Assembly (NCBI GenBank): GCA_001970955.1
Contig: MPUH01001054.1
Location: forward strand, 1 to 25,112
Length of the DNA stretch: 25,112 nucleotides
From: Stentor coeruleus
Taxonomy: Eukaryota; Ciliophora; Heterotrichea; Heterotrichida; Stentoridae
Direction: 5' to 3'
Shown here: positions 10,241 through 18,175 of the stretch, one piece after another
Layout of the letters: the number at the start of each line of letters is the position of its first letter
Position numbering within the stretch: position 1 is the first letter of the stretch
Notes under the pieces: generated by a model
Seen by the model: the letters and a program-made list of their open reading frames with translations, nothing else
Databases searched by the model: none
What the model was told of the DNA's origin: nothing
Program-made: the position numbers and the translations under genes

Positions 10241-11299
10241 CTACCCTTTACCCCTTAAAAGTGGTCTTGCTGATCCTGCTCTTCCTTTACTCCCAATCAC
10301 TTTCTTCTGCCCCTTTGCAATCTCAACAAACCCCAGCAAAGCAAAAGCTGGCAATTTCTTTTTTGTCTTCGGGACAATCTTCTTAAAATCCTTAAAAAAT
10401 GGGGAGTTTTCTCTTTTACTCACACTATTTGTCCTAACAACTTTCCTAACTTTCATATTTTCAAAACTCCCATACTCCTTAACACTATTACTAAAATTCT
10501 TCATAGTCAAAGTATTCACACTTTTCGATACCTTAACCGATTTTGGCGGTTGAACAAAAATCTTATCTTTTTTTCCTTTCACACAGGATTTTAATAATAT
10601 CAGACCATTTTCTATAGGGTTTTTAAACCCATTGATTTCAAGTTTGGATTTAATATTTTTTCCCCCATCCGCCCATTTAAGCCTAGCTTTTTTCTTATTT
10701 TTTTCAGGTTCTAAAAAACAAAAATTCCCAGGTCTAGAATTTAAATATGTGTTTCTTAATAAAGTTTCTTCAATATCTTCTGTTTTATCCCATAACTTGG
10801 ATAAAGGAAATCCTAATGAACGGACAAAAGAATTCTCAAGTTTTACAAGTTGAAAAAGGAAATTCGGTTTGATTTTACAGTCTGGTTTGCGAGAGTTTAA
10901 AAATTCTAAAGATTTAGTCAAGGCCCATTTGTATTTTTTCATTAAGAAAGCTAGAACTACACAAACACATCGAGATTCGCCTTTAACTGAATTTATTAGT
11001 ATACTCTCACCGATTTCTAAGGTATCATCGATAAAGGTGTAGCACTTTTCAAATATGTCGCTATTTTCTTCAAAAATAACCTGTGTTTCACTATCTTCCC
11101 AGGGAAAAGAGAGGTAGGTTATACCGAGGGAAACCCATTCGTTATTTACTTCTGAACTGCTTGTGTTTATTATGTGAGTGATTTTACTTGATACAATAAA
11201 ATCCAAATCTTGACTTGTTGCTTTGTCACCGATAAAAAGCCCATCCCTAATCTTTACAGCTCCAATATATTCAATTTCCATGTATTTTAAATTACCCAT
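10241..11299 (-). CDS. Dual-specificity-phosphatase-fold protein lacking the catalytic Cys (pseudophosphatase)
   Basis: I place the start at ATG 11297-11299 (MGNLKYMEIEYIG), giving 352 residues. An upstream in-frame ATG at 11326 would add only MFIFFLLNN, and ATG 11281 is also possible just before the fold. The first 160 residues match the small DSP fold: LFIGDKATSQ start, THIINTS strand, and a WED/D-loop region. The active-site loop reads NSVKGESR where active enzymes have HCxxGxxR, so His is Asn and the nucleophilic Cys is Ser (residue 104). The P-loop frame and Arg are kept. The protein therefore probably binds phospho-substrates without hydrolysis, like STYX. The C-terminal 190 residues are Lys/Ser-rich and look disordered. 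It is convergent with the STAND gene, 71 nt from its stop. Expression is presumably driven from the G-poor region upstream (11327-11728). Confidence 0.8.
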   Translation of the reverse strand: MGNLKYMEIEYIGAVKIRDGLFIGDKATSQDLDFIVSSKITHIINTSSSEVNNEWVSLGITYLSFPWEDSETQVIFEENSDIFEKCYTFIDDTLEIGESILINSVKGESRCVCVVLAFLMKKYKWALTKSLEFLNSRKPDCKIKPNFLFQLVKLENSFVRSLGFPLSKLWDKTEDIEETLLRNTYLNSRPGNFCFLEPEKNKKKARLKWADGGKNIKSKLEINGFKNPIENGLILLKSCVKGKKDKIFVQPPKSVKVSKSVNTLTMKNFSNSVKEYGSFENMKVRKVVRTNSVSKRENSPFFKDFKKIVPKTKKKLPAFALLGFVEIAKGQKKVIGSKGRAGSARPLLRGKG

Positions 11300-11326
11300 G
11301 TTATTCAATAAAAAAAATATAAACAT

Positions 11327-11728
11327 TATTTAACACTTGTAAAATGAACCTCCATACACAATTTCAATTTAAAAATGTTTATAATATAAATATTGTAAAA
11401 CATAGAAACAACTATTCTTCTATTATAATCTTTTCAAATAAATTTCTTAAAATAGTATAAAAAGTGATTTCTATATAAATTTCAATAAATTAGTCAGTTA
11501 TTTAATTCCCTAAATCTATCTTCATATACAAACAGTATCTTTAAAATAATTTTTATAGTCAATCAAAAAATCTCTATAAATCCAAAAATTAAACTCCCAT
11601 CAAAATAACTTTACTATAACTCTCATATAATTCGCCTCAAAAAACTCAATTCCTTTATTCCACAAATTTCCCTACAAAAACCTTCTCCTATATAATCCTA
11701 TAACATCTACACATAACTTCTTTTAATA
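11327..11728. other. Intergenic, G-poor AT-rich, nothing recognised
   Basis: About 400 nt lie between the phosphatase-like gene's start and the end of the next minus-strand gene. The plus strand is rich in A, C and T with very few G. No ORF, RNA gene or repeat is recognisable. It should hold the promoter of the phosphatase-like gene and the 3' end of its upstream neighbour. Confidence 0.5.
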
Positions 11729-12340
11729 TTAATTAACATCAACATCATCCTTTTTACTTATCTCTTTCTCCACACTATTTCCAATCTGACTATCTTTCTT
11801 ATTCAAAGTTTCAAACTGTTTCCTCATAACCAACTTGCTACCAGGGGTCGAAAAGTACTTCAAAAAATACTCATTACTTCCTTCAAGGCCAAAATTCTCT
11901 TCAAGTTTAAAATAAAGTTTTTTCTTACTAAAAATATCCGGGAGCCCAGTATTCTCTTTCCTGATCCGTTCAAGAAATGAAATTGCTGTAAGTTTTTGTG
12001 GGCTTAAAGAATTACTTTCAGGTGAAAATCTACCTTTTTTAACAGAAACACCTTCTTGTCTGAAGTATTTCTCAAATATAGGAAGCAATGAGGTTTTTTT
12101 GGTTTGGCTTTTAATATTGAGTTTATCTTTTTGAATGTTTTTTTTTGTTATGGTTTTTGGAAGAAAATCATTTTGTGGATTTGCTAGACTGTTTATGCTG
12201 TGTATTGAGGAATCACAGTTGAGTTTTTTAGTGAATCTATTTTTAGGGCTATGAAAACTGTCGTTTTGTAGAAGACGGTGTGACCATATAGGTTCTGGTT
12301 CGCAGAATCTGTTTGTAGAGAAGTTCCGTTTACCCAGCAT
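11729..12340 (-). CDS. Uncharacterised basic, low-complexity protein, 203 aa
   Basis: One exon runs from ATG 12338-12340 to TAA at 11729. The product is Lys/Ser/Asn-rich and mostly polar, and probably largely disordered. Candidate ordered pieces are near LLPIFEKYFRQEG and around residues 140-172, with two short aromatic stretches (KKLYFKLEENFGL and EYFLKYFSTPGSKLV). I recognise no domain, signal peptide or membrane segment. SP/TP sites (FSPES, LSPQK, STPGS) could be phosphorylated by proline-directed kinases. The 5' half is C-rich and the 3' half G-rich on the coding strand. Its start codon lies 5 bp from that of the divergent mini-Prp19 gene, so the two must share a promoter region or have almost no 5' UTR. 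The next in-frame Met is near the C-terminus, so this start is the only sensible one. Confidence 0.65.
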   Translation of the reverse strand: MLGKRNFSTNRFCEPEPIWSHRLLQNDSFHSPKNRFTKKLNCDSSIHSINSLANPQNDFLPKTITKKNIQKDKLNIKSQTKKTSLLPIFEKYFRQEGVSVKKGRFSPESNSLSPQKLTAISFLERIRKENTGLPDIFSKKKLYFKLEENFGLEGSNEYFLKYFSTPGSKLVMRKQFETLNKKDSQIGNSVEKEISKKDDVDVN

Positions 12341-12345
12341 TATAA
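12341..12345. promoter_or_regulatory. 5-bp divergent intergenic spacer
   Basis: The sequence tataa is all that separates the two divergent start codons (CAT at 12338-12340 and ATG at 12346-12348). Promoter elements for each gene must either lie inside the other's coding region or be dispensable. The resemblance to a TATA box may be chance in such AT-rich DNA. Confidence 0.4.
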
Positions 12346-12759
12346 ATGTCGATCACTCACTGTGCACTAACTGGCTGCCCCTTAACTGATGCAGTTGTTT
12401 GCACAAAGACAGGACATGTTTATGAGAAAAGCGCTATAGAACATCATATAAATCAAACTGGCAGATGCCCTTCTACTAATTGTGATTTGAGCCTAGATGA
12501 CCTTTTACCTCTAAAAGTTTGCCCAATTGCAAAACCTCGCTCTTTAACTTGCAATACTGTTCCAGGACTTCTACAAGCATTACAAGATGAGTGGAACACT
12601 TCAGTCCTTGAAACACACTCACTGAAAAAACAAAATGATTTACTTAAACAAGAATTATCTCATGCACTATATCAATATGATGCTGCATGTAGGGTTATAG
12701 CAAAACTATCTAAAGAAAAAGACCAACTTGTTGATGCTTTACAAAAACTTAGCGAATAA
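12346..12759 (+). CDS. Prp19-like U-box/coiled-coil protein without WD40 domain
   Basis: The 137 residues correspond to the N-terminal part of Prp19/PRPF19, the U-box E3 ligase of the spliceosomal NineTeen complex. MSITHCALTGCPLTDAVVC and GHVYEKSAIEHHI form the U-box at 1-57; a linker with a PGLLQALQDEW motif follows; then a coiled coil containing QELSHALYQYDAACRVIAKL, nearly the family signature. In other eukaryotes this is followed by a seven-blade WD40 propeller giving about 500 residues. Here TAA at 12757-12759 ends the gene, and no WD40-like sequence, intron or alternative frame follows before the next gene. The parts kept are those used for E2 binding and tetramerisation; the substrate-binding part is missing. 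Either the WD40 portion is encoded elsewhere or this is a second, short paralogue. Start choice is firm because the U-box begins at residue 2. Confidence 0.85.
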   Translation: MSITHCALTGCPLTDAVVCTKTGHVYEKSAIEHHINQTGRCPSTNCDLSLDDLLPLKVCPIAKPRSLTCNTVPGLLQALQDEWNTSVLETHSLKKQNDLLKQELSHALYQYDAACRVIAKLSKEKDQLVDALQKLSE

Positions 12760-12926
12760 GTAAAATATAAGATTTTAATGATTTTAGAAGATTGTATTGC
12801 GATATTTAAGGATAATATAAGAATTTAAATTATTTAATTATTTGTGAATATCTATCCTTGACTTCTACAGCATTGTAAATAGTTATTCTTACGTATTTGC
12901 TACTTATATTTAATAATAAACTTAAA

Positions 12927-13283
12927 ATGAGACATACGGTTTTATGGGACCAAAAGCAGCCAACACCAGATTCTTACTTTCCAAAAGTTACCCGATACGG
13001 GCGAGCTGTATCAATGAAGCACAAGCCTATATCAAATCTTATGCGAGCTAAAAGATTTCCTCAGTATGAAATTGATGCTAATCGTGTTGGGGCAAATGTA
13101 GCCCCTGGAGCATATAATCAAGATCATTATTCTATCATATCATCAACAATGAAAACCCCTAAATCCGCATTTTATTTTTATAAGCATGAAGATCTTACTA
13201 ATAACTCGCATTATTATAGAGACTTTTCAACTACAGTTCCTAACTTCGTTAAGCATACTCATAATTATTCTAATAGATTTTAA
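12927..13283 (+). CDS. Small conserved-looking protein, possible PG-rich-repeat microtubule protein
   Basis: I use ATG 12927 (MRHTVLWDQK), giving 118 residues to TAA at 13281-13283; the frame is open slightly upstream but without another ATG. The product is basic and aromatic-rich with no TM or signal peptide. The segment NVAPGAYNQDHYSI resembles the PGPGxY motifs of sperm-tail PG-rich repeat (SHIPPO/STPG) proteins that sit on or inside ciliary microtubules, but only one such motif is seen. Family assignment is therefore tentative. It is followed 70 nt later, on the same strand, by a gene for a probable centrosomal protein, which would fit a ciliary role. Confidence 0.6.
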   Translation: MRHTVLWDQKQPTPDSYFPKVTRYGRAVSMKHKPISNLMRAKRFPQYEIDANRVGANVAPGAYNQDHYSIISSTMKTPKSAFYFYKHEDLTNNSHYYRDFSTTVPNFVKHTHNYSNRF

Positions 13284-13353
13284 TATAAAATAGATATGAA
13301 TATTAGTTTAGATTTGCATTCTTTCTTGTTAAAAGATAAAATAAATTCAAAAA

Positions 13354-14247
13354 ATGGAAAAGGATAAAGTTGACGAAGAATTTATTGAAATCATGTTAGA
13401 AGTAGAAAAATTCTATGATTTTATGTCAAAACATGAGAAAGTGCGAATTGAGCAGTGGGTATTTATTAAATAGTCTAAAAAACTTTGTCAAGTCACAGCG
13501 AATCCTGTTTGGAAAAAAAATAGGAACAAGTATGCTAAGACTCTTTTACATCTAGTTAAACTTGGAAAGTTACAAGAACCATTTACTAAAATACCTCCAG
13601 AAGGGCCACTTCCACAGTTTACAGGAAATATAAATATTCAACCACCTCGACCTAGACCTAAATCTTCAGCTGAGGGTCGTTTAAATAAAATATCATCAAA
13701 TACAGAATTTCAGAAACCAATAGAGATTAAAATACCTGAGAATAAAAATTCGTATAAACACCCTGATTCTCCATGTTTTGAAAAGCCACAAATCCCTAAA
13801 CCTATAGAAAAAAGGAATATTGAAATCAGTTCAAGTTTTAGAAGCATTGATGAAAAATATAATACTCATATTACTATAAATAATAAAGTTAATGAAGATC
13901 TTGTACGTTTTCAAACCCAACTAGAAATTTCTCAACTTAATGAAAAGCATCTCCGAGAAGAACTTGGTGTAATTAATATATAGAAACGTAACAAAAAAAT
14001 AATAGACCAATGCGAGGAAATTGAATATCTTCGAAGAGAAAATGAAAACCTTAAAATGAAACTTGCTGCAAAAGAGCAAAAGCGTGAATTTTTCGATGAA
14101 TGCAAAGAAAACAAACAAAGGGATTTCAAATATTTTTTAGAAAAAAACCCTGAAGTAAAAGAAACCCTAAATATCGATGATATTAGTGACAACCTTCGAC
14201 GTCTAGAAAAAATCCAAGAAGATTTAAACAGAAATCGATTTAGTTAA
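13354..14247 (+). CDS. DUF4485 / CEP112-like coiled-coil protein with two 15-nt introns
   Basis: Three exons (13354-13458, 13474-13968, 13984-14247), joined by removing 15-nt introns, give 287 residues from ATG 13354 to TAA. Without the introns the frame is closed by in-frame TAGs. Residues 1-85 carry a DUF4485-like domain, as at the N-terminus of human CEP112: the pattern W(S)KKLC, then KKNRNKYAKTLLHLVKLGKL, then EPFTKIPPEGPLP. A Pro/Lys/Ser-rich linker (90-165) follows, then a coiled coil (about 175-250) with LRRENENLKMKL heptads. CEP112 is a centrosomal/basal-body and flagellar protein, so a basal-body or cilium location is a reasonable inference. The assignment rests on motif memory, not a search. 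The protein is far shorter than CEP112, which has a much longer coil. Confidence 0.8.
13459..13473 (+). other. 15-nt spliceosomal intron
   Basis: The sequence gtatttattaaatag lies in phase 0 after codon 35 and ends in an in-frame TAG. Removing it joins the two halves of the DUF4485-like domain. Confidence 0.85.
13969..13983 (+). other. 15-nt spliceosomal intron
   Basis: The sequence gtaattaatatatag lies in phase 0 after codon 200. Removing it joins the start of the coiled coil (EKHLREELG) to its continuation (KRNKKIIDQ). A GT two bases upstream would give 17 nt and break the frame, so the 15-nt choice is preferred. Confidence 0.85.
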
Positions 14248-14356
14248 TATAAATTAATAACATTTTTTTTTATCTTAAAATCCCTTCTAAACCTAGCACC
14301 CTAATATCTTATCTTTAACAAATTTTCTAAGTTTAATATTTTCTCTCTAATCAACT

Positions 14357-14488
14357 TATTAAACCTTTCTAAATCTAAAACTTTATCTCTAAAAAAAAAA
14401 TACTAAAACTTTTTAAATCTAAAACCTTCATCTCTAATAAATTTACTAAACTTTTCTAAATCTAAACACGCTAAATTCTAACTAAATT
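14357..14488. repeat. Imperfect tandem repeat, about 44-nt period, 3 copies
   Basis: Three diverged copies of a unit of the form tactaaacttttctaaatct followed by aaaacctt and an AT run lie at about 14357-14400, 14401-14443 and 14444-14488. They fill the gap between the convergent DUF4485-like and RBR genes and end at the RBR stop. A non-coding satellite-like slippage repeat is the simplest reading. Confidence 0.6.
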
Positions 14489-14490
14489 TA

Positions 14491-15333
14491 CTAAACCAAT
14501 TTATTAGTTTTTAATGTCAAACACTTACAATGTGTTGAGTAATTCAAACATTCACTACAAAACCTCGCTCCACATTTGCAAGCCAAAATCCCACTTTTCC
14601 TAACATTAACCCCTTCACAGCACCTAGGGCATTTTTTCATTAAAGACACCGACTTCCTAAATTCCTCACAATCCTTTATATCATGAATCTCCAACAAGCA
14701 TTTCAAACAATATGAAATCCTACAATTAGGACATATAAGCCTATTAGTATTCCCTTTAAAATTTTCAAGTTTTGTCCCACAATTTTTACATTCTAAAACA
14801 CAAAGTTGTTCTTTCATAGCATTAAGTATCCCTTTTTGCTGATGTTTTATAAAAAACTCTTCACCAACCCGTTTGCTTATATCATTTTCTGTGATTTCCT
14901 GTTTACATTCAGGGCAATTTAAAGGGTAAATTTGTCTTTCAATTTGATGTTCCATGTAAATTTTCAAACATTTTGAGTGAAAAAGGTCAGCACAGTTTTC
15001 AAGATATTGAATTTGTGAGTCAATAACTGGGAGTTTACATATTTTGCAAGGAAAGTGTTGTTTTTGTAGTTGAATATTATTTACTATATTAGAACATTGA
15101 TTTTTTGATGTGGCAAGGACTTCTTTAGCTTTACTTAGGTTTTTATGTAGCAAAAATGTGTAAAAGTCAACCTTTTTTGATTGTGGCATTGAAGATGATC
15201 CCTCGGTAATAAATCGTAATATTAAATCAGCTGGTAAGGAAGTAGACCCAATTACAATACCAGCTATAAGGGCTTCTAAGATATTTAGTCTTGGATAGTT
15301 TTTAATACTATTTTTAAGTTGTTCTAAGTCCAT
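14491..15333 (-). CDS. RBR-type (RING-IBR-RING2) protein, RING2 catalytic Cys apparently absent
   Basis: The 280 residues run from ATG 15331-15333 to TAG. The N-terminal 90 residues are helical and unrecognised. RING1 uses C96/C99, C114/H119/C122 and C140/C143 (PLNCPECKQEI). The IBR uses C182/C185, C201/C204, C209/C212, H217 and C222. RING2 begins at C235 and includes CKCGARFCSEC. In active RBR ligases, such as Parkin and HOIP, a Cys five residues before the CxCG pair carries the ubiquitin thioester. Here that position is Ser247 (SGILACKCG), so the protein may lack ligase activity or work by a different route. RBR proteins otherwise transfer ubiquitin from an E2 to substrates in the cytosol. 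The gene starts 57 nt downstream of the kinase gene's stop, on the same strand. Confidence 0.85.
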   Translation of the reverse strand: MDLEQLKNSIKNYPRLNILEALIAGIVIGSTSLPADLILRFITEGSSSMPQSKKVDFYTFLLHKNLSKAKEVLATSKNQCSNIVNNIQLQKQHFPCKICKLPVIDSQIQYLENCADLFHSKCLKIYMEHQIERQIYPLNCPECKQEITENDISKRVGEEFFIKHQQKGILNAMKEQLCVLECKNCGTKLENFKGNTNRLICPNCRISYCLKCLLEIHDIKDCEEFRKSVSLMKKCPRCCEGVNVRKSGILACKCGARFCSECLNYSTHCKCLTLKTNKLV

Positions 15334-15390
15334 GATCTTTTTAATATATAAAAACCTAATGAACTACTCATTATATTACAATATATAAAA

Positions 15391-16839
15391 TTATTTATTG
15401 GAATTTATGGCTTTTTTAAATGAACTATTAAGCCTTTTATCAAAAGATTTGTTGAGTTTTTTAGATGACATGTCTCTGACGGTTTTTATTTTTTGAGTTT
15501 TGAGTTTTATTGGCTTTGAATTAGAGCGTAATGGTTCTTTTATTATAGTTTTTGCTGCACTTACATACCTTCTACTTCTTAAACTTTTACTATAAGGGGA
15601 ACTTTCTTTTATATATTTTTCAGATTTATTTGGAATGGTTTTTGATGGTGAAATAGTTTTTTTATTGTGGTTGTTATAGCTTGTTGATAATATATTTATT
15701 TGATCATTTTTTTCAATATATTTTCTATGGCGCAAATTTGGTTTTAGGTTAAGGGAAAGAAATGGAATTAATGGTAAGATTGGAGAATGAGGGAGGTTTG
15801 ATTTTTCAATTGGTTGTTGGACTACTCCTTCATTTGCTTGATATTTTTTTAATAGTAGGTAATATGTTGTTGTTGTAGGATTGTGCTTATTAGCTTCAAT
15901 ACATTTTAATCCGTAATCAGGGTCAATACCGAAATCTGATAACTTGTTTAGAATCTCTTTGTTTATTGGGATTTGCGAGTAACCTATAAGAATACCTTCT
16001 GTAATTTTACTAGGCACTGAATTAAACCAAGGATGTTTTCTAATATCATCAATCGTATATCTTTTTTCTGGGTCTGCATTCATTATACACTTAATCATAT
16101 TTCTTGTTAAATTTCCAACCCAATCAGGAATATCATATTCACAATTCAATATTTTTTTATACAACTCCGAAGTATTTGGATTTTCAAAAGGTAAATATCC
16201 ACTAACCATAGCAAAAAGTATCACCCCCGTACTCCACAAGTCTACCTTCGACCCAACATATTTTTTTCCCAAAATCATTTCAGGAGCTGCATAACAAGGG
16301 CTTCCACATGCAGTTTTCAATAAATCCCCCATTTTATAAGTATTCGAAAGCCCAAAATCAACAATTTTTATATTCTTTTCACTATCCAAAAGCATATTTT
16401 CTGGTTTTAAATCCCTATGCACAATTCCTATTTTATGAATATACTCAACACCTGATATAATTTGTTGAAAAAACTTACAAGCCTCTTTATCATCTAAGCA
16501 GTTTTTTCCCACAATATAATCAAACAATTCACCACCACTTGCATATTCCATAATCAAAAACAAATACTTAGGTGTTTCTATTATCTATATAGGCAATACT
16601 TCATAAAGTTGGATTATATGAGGATGACGGATAAGCTTTAATATATGGATTTCTCTTGCTACACGTTCAACATCAGCTACATCTTTGATTCGACCTTTTT
16701 CTAGTATTTTTATAGCCACTTTTTCGTCAGTTAAAGTATGAGTACCTAATTTAACTTTTCCAAAAGTCCCTTGGCCAATAGTTTTACCTAATATATATTG
16801 GCCGATTGTTTTAACTTTGATATCATTTGTGTAATCCAT
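15391..16839 (-). CDS. AMPK/SNF1-family Ser/Thr protein kinase (catalytic subunit-like)
   Basis: Two exons (16600-16839 and 15391-16584), joined by removing a 15-nt intron, give 477 residues. The domain is complete: glycine loop GQGTFGKV at 22-29, VAIK Lys44, HRDLKPEN at 136-143, DFG at 156-158, an activation loop with LKTACGSPCYAAPE (probable activating Thr171), and APE. After the kinase domain, about 300-345, a UBA-like/autoinhibitory segment ends in TTTTYYLLLKKY, as in the AMPK/SNF1/MARK group. The last 110 residues are basic and Ser-rich, without the usual AMPK beta-binding region that I can recognise. The kinase should phosphorylate Ser/Thr substrates in energy or stress signalling and be switched on by an upstream kinase at Thr171. 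Whether it pairs with beta/gamma subunits is not visible. All catalytic residues are present. Confidence 0.92.
16585..16599 (-). other. 15-nt spliceosomal intron
   Basis: The minus strand reads gtattgcctatatag, in phase 0 after codon 80, and ends in an in-frame TAG. Splicing restores the conserved kinase stretch HIIQLYEIIETPKYLFLIME. Confidence 0.93.
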
Positions 16840-16991
16840 GTTATAATATAATAATATTTTATAGGATTTTTTTTAAAGGGTATTTATCAGGCTTTATCCT
16901 TTTTATATCTTAAAAACTAATACTATCTTATCTAACTTTAGAATCATTTCTTTTAAAAAATAACCCTATATTAACTTCTTTTTAACTAAAC

Positions 16992-17663
16992 TTAAGATGT
17001 AAGCTTTGTAACTTTCATTGTTTTAAATGGATTTGCAAATCTTGTTGGTATAACTTGAGTATGTTCTAGCTGTGTCCTCAAAGCTGAAATACTACAAATC
17101 ATCCCTAAGGGCATTTCTTCACATTTAACCATATAGTTTTCCAAACTAATACTCTCATTTTCTCCCAAAAAATGCTTTAAAAGTCTTATTTCCAAACTTT
17201 CAATCCTTTCAGTTAATTGCTGATACCATGCTGACATAAGATTTGATGACATTTTATTAACATAATACTTTACAGTTACTTCAACTGAAGGCCTTATAAT
17301 CGTTTTTAATAGTTTTTTAAAGTCACTTTTTTCGAGATTTCTATCAAAATTACTATCAAACATATACCATAAAGCAAGATTTTTTTCTTTATTAGTCCCT
17401 TTGCCAAGCATTATAAAAAAGCTTAAGAATTCTCCATGGGTTATAGAAGACTTTTCAAAAAGATCAAGGGGGATTGATAGGTTAAAGGTACTCATGAGCA
17501 TCGAAAGGATTTTATCGAAACTGGCTGTTGTAGAACGACGACAGATAGCTTCGAGTTCTTGAAATGGTATCTTGTGCACGTTCCAAGTGTTTTCAAATCT
17601 AAGAACTTCAGTGTTTTCAACGCTGGTTGTTGCGTAAAATGCCCGGGATCGACGACAACCCAT
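16992..17663 (-). CDS. EF-hand-like protein with N-terminal acylation signal
   Basis: The 223 residues run from ATG 17661-17663 to TAA. The start MGCRRSRAF fits N-myristoylation at Gly2 with palmitoylation at Cys3, which would tether the protein to membranes. The helical body resembles calcineurin-B/NCS-like EF-hand proteins. One partial loop, DSNFDRNLEKSD at 103-114, keeps acidic or Asn ligands at positions 1, 3, 5 and 7 but has Arg instead of Gly at 6 and Asp at 12, so calcium binding is uncertain. The segment around 75-90 (THGEFLSFFIML) could be the exiting helix of a second, degenerate hand. The rest is unrecognised. A membrane-bound regulatory subunit is a plausible role. Its start faces the mL43 gene across about 510 nt. 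Confidence 0.7.
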   Translation of the reverse strand: MGCRRSRAFYATTSVENTEVLRFENTWNVHKIPFQELEAICRRSTTASFDKILSMLMSTFNLSIPLDLFEKSSITHGEFLSFFIMLGKGTNKEKNLALWYMFDSNFDRNLEKSDFKKLLKTIIRPSVEVTVKYYVNKMSSNLMSAWYQQLTERIESLEIRLLKHFLGENESISLENYMVKCEEMPLGMICSISALRTQLEHTQVIPTRFANPFKTMKVTKLTS

Positions 17664-18175
17664 TATTTTTATTATGGAATTTTGGTAAATATGAGAGTTT
17701 GTGGTAGATTTTTGTGGATAGGAGGGATGAAGTTTATTGTGTGATGGAATATGATTGATTATAAAGATTAGAGTTTTGAGTAAAAGATTTTGGTTTGATA
17801 ATAAAATATTATCTGAACAGAAATATTATAATAAGTAAATTGCTTTAATTTTTCAAAGATACTGTTTTTATCTTAACTAAATCTATCAAAAAAATAAATC
17901 TAAACTGACTTGAAAAATAAATAAAAAAAAAAATCAATTGAAAAACACTTTTACAATAATCCACCACCCGGATTATCTTTTTCTCCATACCCTCTTCTTA
18001 TCCAAACCCTATAAACCTCCGCAAAACTTCATCCTAATAATAAAATGATCTAAAAAAAATCCACACTTCAAATAAAACCTCTAAAACCATTTTAAACATT
18101 CACAAAACTAACACCTTCAATCTAAAAAACCTACAAACCCTTCCTGCCAATTTCAAAAAAATATTCCCATTATAA
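17664..18175. other. Divergent intergenic region
   Basis: This stretch lies between the starts of the EF-hand-like gene (-) and the mL43 gene (+). The left third is G/T-rich on the plus strand; from about 17940 it becomes C-rich and almost free of G. No ORF with a credible product and no RNA gene is visible. Promoters for both genes must lie here. Confidence 0.5.

Noticed and set aside
12757..12926. Intron leading from the mini-Prp19 into a WD40 exon
   Set aside because: No 15/16-nt GT…AG removes the TAA, and no WD40-like sequence follows in any frame.
13921..14192. Two overlapping minus-strand ORFs of 65 and 86 codons
   Set aside because: Antisense to the spliced DUF4485-like gene; Phe/Ser-rich shadows of its Lys/Glu codons.
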